DNA from: Cryptomeria japonica
Lineage: Eukaryota; Streptophyta; Pinopsida; Cupressales; Cupressaceae
Length of the DNA stretch: 64,000 bases
Assembly (NCBI RefSeq): GCF_030272615.1
Contig: NC_081412.1
Span: 545,174,202 to 545,238,201, forward strand
Direction: 5' to 3'
The notes under the pieces were generated by a model. The model searched no databases. It was not told where the DNA came from and saw nothing but the letters and a program-made list of their open reading frames with translations. Shown in pieces: positions 56,350-64,000 of the stretch. Position numbers and translations under genes: made by a program. The number at the start of each line of letters is the position of its first letter. Within the stretch, counting starts at the first letter, position 1.

Positions 56350-57480
56350 AATGATGGTTCAATTTGAGAAATAAGACATACCTCTTCATTTGCCAATCTT
56401 CCTCTTGTCATAACTCCTTTAAACTTGTTTCCAATTATCTGATCTTCTGAATGATTTAGTCTTACATACCGAGATGTCTTAGTTTGCTGTTGTTCCTCAA
56501 TTACTGTGGAATTCTTAGATGGTACCAGGGTAACTGGATCTTCATTTTGTACCGAATGATTTAGAGTAGGTTCATTTGTCAAAATTTCTGTTGCCGATTC
56601 AGAGTCTATATACCTTGAAGTTCCTCTAAATTGTTCATCAATCTTTACATTTATACTCTCAACAATTTTTTGCAATCTTTTGTTAAAACATCTATATGCT
56701 TTGCTCTTAGATGAATAACCAAGAAATATTCCTTCATCACTTCTAGGATCAAATTTGCCAATATACTCATCTCTTCTGATATAACATTTACTTCCAAAAA
56801 TTCTGAAATACTTAAGTGTAGGAGTATTACCAAACCATATTTCATGAGGGGTCTTACCGGTTTCACCTTTGATGTGAACTTTGTTAAATGTATAGACCGT
56901 TGTGCTGACTACTTCTCTCCAATATACATGTGGTAGGTTTTCTTCTGATAACATACTTCTTGCTGCATCCAAGATAGTTCTATTTTTCCTTTCAACAACT
57001 CCATTCTGCTGTGGTGTCCAAGGTACTGATAGTTGTCTTCGGATTCCATTCACTTCACAGAATGTATTAAAATCCCTTGATGTAAATTTACCTCCTTAAT
57101 TTGATCTTAAACATTTGATTTTCTTATCGGTTTCATTTTCTACCATTGCTTTGAATAGTTTGAACTTGCTAAGTGCTTCTGATTTTTCTCTGAGAAAAGC
57201 AACCCAACACATTCTATAATAGTCATCAATAATCAGCATGAATTATCTATCACCTTGTAAGCTTTTAGTTCTAGCTAGACCACATAAATCAGTGTGAATC
57301 AAATCAACAACATTATTTGATTTTTCTGGAATACTTTTGAAACTAGCTCTAACTTGTTTTCCAAATTGACATTCCTCACATACTGTATTCTGAGGTTTGA
57401 CAATTTTAGGTAAATCTCTAACTGCCTTAGTAGTACTGATCTTTACCATGCAATCAAAGTTTACATGATAGAGTCTCTTA
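56350..57480 (-). pseudogene. C integrase
   Basis: The HHCC domain (LWHKRLYHVNFDCM, then CEECQFGKQ) and the first catalytic Asp (IHTDLCGLARTK) lie in the frame ending at 57243. After a stop come LIIDDYYRMCWVAFLREKSE (second Asp) and, in the 305-codon frame starting at 57053, VPWTPQQNGVVERKNRTILD (catalytic Glu). The C-terminal part follows (GKTPHEIWFGNTPTLKYFRI, DEGIFLGYSSKSKAYRCFNK), then a variable linker to RT. Two stops interrupt the core: one before FMLIIDD and one in LRSN-GGKF. Confidence 0.88.
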
Positions 57481-57900
57481 TGCCATAACCAACTTTCATC
57501 TATATGTGCAATTAAGCATGTCTTTTCACTGTTATTCAAATGAAAGAAATTACCTCTAGTCTGATTACTGGTTGCAATTTCCAAACCAATTCTATTCATG
57601 ATTTTGCATTTTCCATTTTTAAATTGTAATTGAAATCCTTTCTCAACTAATTGACCAACACTCAAAAGATTATGCTTTAATCCTTCAACATAGTAGACAT
57701 TGTCAGTGTTATGCTTACCATCAAGAGATATTGTACCCTTACCTTTGATTGAACAAGCTTTGTCATCTCCAAATCTTACTAAACCACCATTGTATTCTTG
57801 AAAGTTCAAGAATTTACCTTTGTCTCCTGTCATATGATGTGAGTATCCTGAATCAATGATCCATTCATCCTTTACTTCAACTTTAGCTTCCAGAGCCTAT
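57481..57900 (-). pseudogene. C aspartic protease
   Basis: The minus strand encodes DEWIIDSGYSHHMTGDKGKF with the D-S-G active site intact (about 57815-57870), followed by VRFGDDKACSIKGKGTISLD and VEGLKHNLLSVGQLVEKGFQ. The 196-codon frame 57243-57833 covers its C-terminal part and the start of the integrase region. A stop precedes the domain near 57900. Confidence 0.87.
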
Positions 57901-57904
57901 ACTA

Positions 57905-58979
57905 TCAGTTGAGCAGTAGGTGCCAGTTGATCTTCTGTTATAGCAACAAAAACCCATCCATTGTCTGCAAGATCCTCATTAGAATCATCAGTCACACCTT
58001 CATCAGCAATGTAACAAGATTTGTCTTTATTCTTCTTAAATCTGTATCTCTGATATTCAGGATTAGGCTTGTATGTTCTTCTAGCTTCTTCTCTTAGTCT
58101 AGCATGTCTATCAGGTCATCTCGAAGCCATATGACCAATCTTATTGCAGTTAAAACATTTAAAGGGTGCTTTACCTTCATACTTACTTCCAACTGGACCT
58201 TTAGGAATTTTCCTTGCAAATAGTGCTTCAAGTTCTTCAAGTTCTTCATTTTCTTTCCTACTTTCTTCAAGTTCTCTTGCATAAAAGGCTTTCCAATCAG
58301 ATTTGTCAAATGATGGAGTAGATGATGTTGGCAATTTAAAGGCCAAATCTGTCTTTAAAGTAGCAACAAGACCAAATTCTTCAATTTCAAAAGCTGAAAG
58401 TTTTCCAATTAATGTATCCCTAGTTACTGATGTATTAGGTAGTGTTCTCAACTCATTTATAGTAGTAACCTTCATTTTGTATGCTGGTGGCAATCCTCTT
58501 AAAACTTTTGAAACAATTTCATCCTCACTTAAGGTTCCTCAACAACATTTAAGACCCAAAACAATTTCATTTACTCTTTCCATAAAAGCAGAAATCCTTT
58601 CATCTTCTTCCATTTCCAGATGTTCATACTTGACTTGAAAGCTTTCAAGTTTTGCAATTTTGACTATGGAATCTCCTTCATTTAGTGTTTCCAAATGATC
58701 CCAAATAGCTTTAGCAGTAGACCTATCTGATAGTCCCATGATTTGTTGATCTGATAATGCGCTCAAAAGTGCTTCTCTTGCTTTGCAATCATTTTCCTCA
58801 TCTTTTGTCAAGTTAGGTGGACTGGGCTGACCATGTATAGCAGCAGTATAACCATTCTTTGTAACTTCCCAAATGTCTTTCCTAATGCAATTCAGATGTG
58901 TCTCCATTCTGATCCTCCATATGCCATAGTTAGTTCCATCAAGTTTAGGACTGTCCTTTCTGAAATAGTTAGTAGACAT
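57905..58979 (-). pseudogene. C gag
   Basis: Gag starts MSTNYFRKDSPKLDGTNYGI at 58979, 43 bases from the primer binding site. The UBN2-type core spans two frames: 58539-58979 (146 codons, with AIWDHLETLNEGDSIVKIAK and LESFQVKYEHLEMEEDERIS) and 58116-58493. The stop between them (KCC-stop-GTLSEDE) is a TGA that fits a decayed CGA. A Glu-rich segment (about 58200-58270) precedes the knuckle CFNCNKIGHMASR, where the codon of the last Cys of CX2CX4HX4C is TGA. Only one knuckle is present, unlike A and K. Confidence 0.88.
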
Positions 58980-59021
58980 TGGATCCCCTCAAGCTGTTAA
59001 ACTTCTACAAAAGAGGACTAA

Positions 59022-59035
59022 TCTCTGATACCAAT
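59022..59035 (-). promoter_or_regulatory. C primer binding site
   Basis: Minus strand ATTGGTATCAGAGA, next to the 5' LTR, matches the initiator tRNA-Met complement. Confidence 0.9.
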
Positions 59036-60097
59036 TGTTAGGTCTCAGAGACAACTGAAAAGGGGGGGGGGGGTGAATCAGTTGTCAAATAAATTCAAGC
59101 CAAAAACAACTTAACCAACTTAATGCTTAATAACAGTAAACTAGTTAAGTATGCCAGTAGTTTTAACAGTTAATTTCTATACCAGTAAAGATTAATGCAT
59201 GAAACATAAACACAAAGTTGTCCACAACACATGACACCAATATTTGTATGTGGAAACCCTGTAAGGGGAAAAACCATGATGGGAAACCTTACCCACAATC
59301 AGATGATACTACTGCAGATAGTAAGTGTACATAAATGGGGTCTACACATGCAGAAAGGCCAATAGCCTAGAGCTCACTACTCAATCACAAAATGGGAGTC
59401 ACAATGACTACAATTGGATGGTTAAATCCAATAATAATGTATTGCACAAAATAGAATCCTCATATGTTGGATTCAGTACTGGTGTAATGTTGATATGCTT
59501 CCACAAAAACCTAGCTTCACCTTCAAATGATGTCTTCATGTATAGCTCTGCTTAATCTCACATATACCTTCACACAATCCTTTTTCGCATTCCACATTTG
59601 ATCTTACAAATAAGATCTTACATTTATACCATAACCTAAGACCAATTTTAGTAGGTTGGCCCTACAAGATATTACAATAAAAACATTTTACAAACAATAT
59701 AATATTCGATGCAATAACCGATTGAACATGTCGGCTTAATGCATTTACAACAATAATTAATCATCTCCATAGCATGCCATGCTGATCTGGAAAAGATAAA
59801 CCTATTGGTGTAACCCTGGATAACCCTGGACCTATTTGTCGGTAAAAGAAAATATGCAAATATGAATATACCAATGATCAATTCATAAAGAAAATATGTC
59901 CACACAATGTCTTCGATATTACCAAGTGTCTTCCATGCCATTCCAAGTGCTGGTGATCATTATATCTTACCGGTGAACCATATACCAGTAACTGTGCAAT
60001 AGTTACTTGTTTGCCAGTGAATGTTGTTGGATCTCCAAAGTGCTAGTGTTTTAGTAGGTGTTGACATCAATGACAAAAACATACCGAAATACCAACA
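59036..60097 (-). repeat. C 5' LTR
   Basis: Close copy of 53397-54460. A U5 hairpin lies at 59051-59085 with a longer C-run than in the other copy, as expected from slippage. Confidence 0.93.
59051..59085 (-). promoter_or_regulatory. U5 hairpin of C, 5' LTR copy
   Basis: Same ACAACTGA / TCAGTTGT stem as in the 3' LTR, 15 bases from the primer binding site. Confidence 0.7.
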
Positions 60098-60295
60098 CCC
60101 ATCCGGCGCTCTCCACCGTTTACTAAGACCTCACACATTCCAGAGGTAGATAGGATCAATCTTATTCATGCAAGATCCTCAAGAAGAATCCTTCATGCAC
60201 ACAAGGCTGATGTGGCAACACGATTTGATCTTCATTTCAATGCCAACCCATCACAGGATGTCGTCAGTCGAAACCTCGATAAAAACTTTCCATAT
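60098..60295 (-). repeat. D 3' LTR, part right of C
   Basis: It continues the D LTR after the CCCAT duplication and matches 61314-61512, ending at the fusion 'ccatatactgg|tatactgag' with the other D LTR. Confidence 0.85.
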
Positions 60296-60299
60296 ACTG

Positions 60300-60339
60300 G
60301 TATACTGAGAGGAGGGGGGGCGGGGGTGAATCAGTATAC
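60300..60339 (-). promoter_or_regulatory. U5 hairpin of D
   Basis: GTATACTGA and TCAGTATAC pair perfectly over 9 bp around a loop of TTCACCCCC and further C-rich sequence, the longest stem of the set. Confidence 0.7.
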
Positions 60340-61508
60340 TCAAAATCTCCCCTAAACCACTTTGACTACAAAGACTGCACTAACTGGTAAACAGGATCAC
60401 CGATCTAAAACATGGCACTACCGGTAAAACACAATGAGACTATGAAACACACAAACTGGTAACACTTAGATCTTCACACAATTTAATCTCTCATTTCCAC
60501 TTCACCCATATGCACAAACAAGTAATTCATCATAAATATAAAGACCACTGGATCAACATGCATTACCACTTAACAAAAAACACTAATCATCACATGAAAA
60601 AGCATCACACATGACACACTGATTTTTCACATGGAAACCCATCTGGGAAAAACCACGGTGGGGATGAATACCCACAAGTTTTTCTTTGAACTCTTCTAAA
60701 GTTCACTCTGTTAGGAGCCTAATCTGGTTAAGGAATTTACAATAGGTTCTGCTAGGAACTGATCCTGCTAGGGATCACCTAGTTAAGGGATGGCTAATTA
60801 CCCGGTTAAAGGTTAGAACCTTGCTAAAGGTTATCTCGCAAGAGGATTTGAAGAACTCAATGAGTTTGAGTCACCTTGTTAAAGGGTTTACAGAAAGCTT
60901 GTTAAAGCTACCCGGTTAAGGGATTTTCCAACTGCTGAAATGGTTAGAAGTCAACAAGTAATGCACTGATCTGATAACAACACTCAATGCCAATGCAGAT
61001 CCACTTTAGTTCCTTTGCTTATGCAATCACACTCTACAAGTATCAACACACTTCTCCAGTCTGGAAAGAATCAAGTATCTCTTCACTTGGATACACACAT
61101 AACATTTGCCAACAACCTCATAATGCAAATCATCATCGACCTTATAGGAAATAGATAGGTCGGTAGCATGAACCCTAAACCCTAATCTTTTAGGTTATCA
61201 ATACAGTCAGATCAACCCTAACCATTCAAACACATTGCATTGAATAAAACAATCTTGAACAGATCTCAAGGCATTCTCCATCATTCGTTCTTTGCCACTT
61301 CTAGAAGCTGGTAACCCATCACGTGCTCTCCACTGTTTACTAAGACCTCGCACATTCTCGAGGTAGATAGGATCAATCTTCTTCATGCAAGATCCTCAAG
61401 AATAATCCTTCATGCACACAAGGTTGACATGGCAACACGATTTGATCTTCATTTCAATGCCAACCCATCATAGGATGTCGTTGGTCGAAACCCCGATACA
61501 AAATTTCC

Positions 61509-61672
61509 ATATACCGGTTCACATACCGGTTCACTTTCTGCATATACCGGTCCATTTCATCATACTGGTTCACACTTCATCATAGCGCTTCACTTGTACC
61601 ATCATACCAATTTACTTGTATGATCATACCGGTTCACTTGCCAGGTTGCTTTCTTCAATATACCGGTTCATA
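61509..61672 (-). repeat. ACCGGT-type repeat array in the D LTR U3
   Basis: About eight irregularly spaced copies of ATACCGGTTCA and decayed forms (ACTGGT, ACCAAT) occur here. The core hexamer ACCGGT is palindromic. Position near the sense-strand start of the LTR suggests an enhancer-like array; that is inference. Confidence 0.75.
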
Positions 61673-61748
61673 CTTCAGCATATTGACATCAATGACAACA
61701 TAAAATATCATCATGTCATCACACTTCTGCACATATGCCAACACAACC

Positions 61749-61932
61749 CACTCAAGATACCATGTTTGGCCTTAGCATTGTTCTCATACTCCTTTTTGGC
61801 ATCCGGATCAGTGAGAGGAACAATAGGAATAACATATCCATTCTTGATAGACATCCACACATCAAAACCCAGAGAGGAAATATAGGTCTCCATTCCTCTG
61901 GTCCAGAAGGCATAGTTGGATCCATCAAACAT
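61749..61932 (-). pseudogene. A gag N-terminal part, right of D
   Basis: The minus strand reads MFDGSNYAFWTRGMETYISS, the family's 'F/LDGSNY..W' start, and continues to KAKHGILSGL where D interrupts. The continuation SDNKFVKVM is at 52343. The start lies 84 bases from the primer binding site. Confidence 0.87.
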
Positions 61933-62015
61933 AGGGGCTTTTAGGATCCATTCTTCCTGCCATTGTGTTCAAATTCTAGAATCTACCCAAGGTTTAAAGA
62001 TAACCAAGAACCTAC

Positions 62016-62029
62016 GCTCTGATACCAAT
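62016..62029 (-). promoter_or_regulatory. A primer binding site
   Basis: Minus strand ATTGGTATCAGAGC, directly next to the 5' LTR, is a canonical initiator tRNA-Met complement. Confidence 0.92.
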
Positions 62030-63684
62030 TGTTGAACACAAATCACCACTAAGAGGGGGGTGAATCAGTGGTTCCTAAACTTTTTGACCTTTGAAAATAA
62101 CTCCAGAATGCCTATTACTAACTAAAGCAATTAAACAATCAAACTGGTAAAGAAGGAATGAAAGCCAAAGAGATCAATCACACAAATACAAATCACAACA
62201 CCAGATGTATGAGGAAAACCCAATATGGTAAAAACCTCGGTGAGAAAAGCTATTGGAGACTACTACTCCAATCTAGCCTCACAGGTAAAACTCTGGATTA
62301 CAAAGATTTAGGGCACCAACCCAAGGAGCTCCAACCCCTTCTCTTTTAGGGCACCAACCCCTGCACTAAGCTACAACTTGGCGATGTATATTGAAATAAA
62401 ATTTAGATACAGTTAAGGCTTCTTGTTGCAAATGAAGTCTGCAACTCTTGATCAAATATCTCACTGCTGGTTGACAATCTTCTCTTCCACTGAATCTCAC
62501 ACTACGGGTTGTGAGATTACTTTCTCCGATTCTTGGCCACTATTATCACTCCTTCTCTCTTACAGTTTCACAACACTCTATGTCACACTTGGATGTTGCC
62601 TTTCTCTACTACACCTTGCTGACTTTCTTAATTGTTGAGCTTACAATTATATCAGTAGTCAATCACTGCCGGTTAAACCCTCTCACCGGTTTGCTTGCTC
62701 ACTTACTCTGCAACTTTCCTAGAATAAATTCTAAGGCCAAAATATTCTCAGCACTTAATCTCTCTTCTTTATTTTTCTTCTCTACAACATTCACTTTCTC
62801 TGATTCAAGCTAATCTCTTTATATCATGGTTTCCCGCCAAGAATGCATTCAAAAAATTGAATGACTAGGGTTTCCTTTTCCCAACACAATCTGCACGATA
62901 TTTGATCCAGTCTATCTTGGATTGATCACCTGTACTCCAGGGATACACCTATACACATTTTCCATTTTCCAATGGATTCTTTCTAAAGATAGAAATTATG
63001 TACAAGATTTCCTACCTTGAAATCTGTCGACGCATAGAGTGCCTAGCTGTTTCCTTTTCACAATCTTCTTGTAACCAGATTTCCTTTTCATTGATGCAAG
63101 TGCCAACTACTCCTTGATCTTCCTCTAATCTTCTTTCCTCCTCGATCCGCATAAGTCAGTCACAAACCCATGATTTGTGTCTGTCTCATTAATATCGACT
63201 AGCTGTTTCAACAACCCCATCGATGGTGGCTTCATCGACCTCAACATGTTTTCCACCTCTGCTCCACATGGCATCACAATGATCAATCATTTGGATCACC
63301 AACACATAGTTGATTCATACTTGATTATTTAGCAAACTCATGCTGGTACATCCTTTTACTGGTGAGACATTCTTCTTCTGCTAATCAATAGAGTACACTA
63401 CACTGGTAACACATCTTCACTTCTGGTGGTTTGTGATTACTTTAGCATTCTGCCTCTTCAACATAGATAGGAAACCATCTTCCAGATTGGTTTTTTGCCA
63501 TACTGGTTGTCCACCATCATGCTATTATTTAGCCATCATCTCGGTTTATGCCTTACCGGTAAGCCTTCCTTATGTCTTCTTACTCTCGTGTAAAGTGCCA
63601 TCATAATGGTCACCCTTTCTAGCTCACTGGTAACCTTGCCAAACCGGTTGACATCAATGACAACTTAATGCCAAAATGCCAACA
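62030..63684 (-). repeat. A 5' LTR
   Basis: It matches 37660-39329 along its length. Scattered ACCGGT words (for example near 62684 and 63645) often appear as ACTGGT or ACCAGT in the other copy. The U5 hairpin is at 62045-62072. Confidence 0.92.
62045..62072 (-). promoter_or_regulatory. U5 hairpin of A, 5' LTR copy
   Basis: Identical to the 3' LTR copy (ACCACTGA / TTAGTGGT in sense RNA) and 16 bases from the primer binding site. Confidence 0.7.
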
Positions 63685-63689
63685 TATAA

Positions 63690-64000
63690 ATCATTGGCAG
63701 ATAAGGTGGATATGACAAGAAGTAAAAAGGCAATGTTGGGATTATTTTGCATCATTTTGACTTATGTCAGCCAAGACAATGGCACAAATATTAGTAGGAA
63801 TTTCATGCAAATTAATTCATATTTTAATATGATTGGAAAATGGGCAAGATTAGCCAACCTATCCATCAACTTATTACCTTCCTGTCACATGTGATTAATT
63901 TTGGCATGGCCAAGCATAGGGAGGAGATCAAGACATTGAAAGTGAGGTGTCCAAATTTCCAATCTAGTTTAGTTTCTTTTTTGAGCATCAATGTGGTGTT
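63690..64000 (-). pseudogene. Region L, part 1: decayed coding sequence right of A
   Basis: On the minus strand this stretch reads as coding-like peptide with a frameshift and stops: 'LDWKFGHLTFNVLISSLCLA', then 'WMDRLANLAHFPIILKYELI' and 'IAFLLLVISTLSANDL'. It reaches A's target duplication and plausibly continues at 37654 and below, where part 2 lies. The window ends before its start can be seen. Confidence 0.4.

Larger units (their letters stand above)
53397..60097 (-). mobile_element. Element C: nearly complete Ty1/Copia retrotransposon
   Basis: LTRs of 1064 bp (53397-54460) and 1062 bp (59036-60097) are about 95% alike by eye. The target duplication CCCAT is perfect (53392-53396 and 60098-60102). 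The primer binding site lies at 59022-59035 and the polypurine tract at 54461-54473. The interior encodes gag, protease, integrase, RT and RNase H in Copia order on the minus strand. The catalytic residues of every domain are still readable, but eight or more in-frame stops make it non-functional. It is the youngest Copia copy in the nest, having landed in D's LTR. Confidence 0.94.
52349..61743 (-). mobile_element. Element D: two LTRs fused without internal domain, interrupted by C
   Basis: The target duplication CAACC is perfect (52344-52348 and 61744-61748), and the A gag reading frame (GILSGL | SDNKF) is restored when D is removed. Inside are two direct LTR copies: 60296-61743, and 52349-53396 continued at 60098-60295 beyond C. 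No primer binding site, gag or pol lies between them. The first copy (sense order) lacks its last about 35 bp and the second lacks its first about 215 bp, so one deletion removed the whole interior. Net length is about 2.69 kb. The LTR sense end reads ATTCATCG, a one-base decay of CA. Confidence 0.87.
60296..61743 (-). repeat. D 5' LTR
   Basis: On the minus strand it starts TGTTGGCATATGTG. It has a U3 array of ACCGGT-containing units at 61509-61672 and a U5 hairpin at 60300-60339. Confidence 0.87.
37660..63684 (-). mobile_element. Element A: Ty1/Copia retrotransposon carrying nested B, C and D
   Basis: LTRs of 1670 bp (37660-39329) and 1655 bp (62030-63684) flank a Copia interior on the minus strand. 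The primer binding site lies at 62016-62029 and the polypurine tract at 39330-39343. The target duplication TATAA is perfect (37655-37659 and 63685-63689). B is inserted in the protease/GAG-pre-integrase region and D (with C inside) in gag. Without these A is about 8.76 kb. The pol still shows intact catalytic motifs in several domains, but stops interrupt it. By eye the LTRs differ at roughly 7% of positions, so A is older than B and C. Confidence 0.93.

Overview
The window looks like repeat-dominated nuclear DNA from a seed plant with a large genome. There are no operons or bacterial signals, the DNA is AT-rich, genes are almost absent, and old plant-type LTR retrotransposons are nested inside one another. 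A gymnosperm, perhaps a conifer, is my best guess from the style of the repeats; that is inference only. By eye about three quarters of the 64 kb is assignable to LTR elements. Most boundaries were set by TG...CA ends, primer binding sites next to the LTRs, and 5-bp target site duplications (TSDs) read directly from the sequence.

Left part (1-20,275). After an unassigned stretch comes a complete 309-bp miniature LTR element (TRIM, 1850-2158, TSD CACAC). Then follows a nest: element I (Copia, +, 3' part only, 15,695-20,275) was hit by element F (3747-15,689, +, TSD ATACA, no recognisable pol). F was hit by E (4840-12,466, -, decayed Copia of the same family as I). E carries a probable solo LTR (G, about 9823-10,994) and a further insert (about 7500-8290). 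I also carries a 1.96-kb insert (H, 16,475-18,430) with a hairpin-like MITE inside it.

Middle part (20,276-29,531). Low-copy sequence: a degraded unknown coding relic (about 22,930-23,660, -), a tRNA-derived SINE candidate, several small tandem duplications, and the only candidate host gene, a 131-codon ORF at 28,160-28,555 on the minus strand.

Element J (29,537-35,469, +, TSD AGATG) is a Copia element invaded by K (30,982-33,786). K carries a stand-alone coiled-coil and zinc-knuckle ORF plus a second ORF of unknown function. One deletion seems to have fused K's interior to J's reverse transcriptase.

Right part (35,475-64,000). A decayed coding region L (-) was split by a 26-kb nest. Element A (37,660-63,684, -, TSD TATAA) is a Copia element with 1.65-kb LTRs. 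Its pol region holds B (42,339-50,190, +, TSD ACATC), a Ty3-type element with gag and protease but no reverse transcriptase or integrase. Its gag holds D (52,349-61,743, -, TSD CAACC), two LTRs fused with no internal domain. D's LTR holds C (53,397-60,097, -, TSD CCCAT), a nearly complete Copia.

The most interesting signal is a small hairpin close to the 3' end of the LTRs of A, C, D and K: a C-rich loop closed by a stem whose bases differ between families but still pair. It lies beside the primer binding site and may be an undescribed conserved RNA structure of this Copia lineage. Other points of note are the 309-bp TRIM, the gag-protease-only element B whose in-frame stops all look like C-to-T decay, and the accessory ORFs of K and L.
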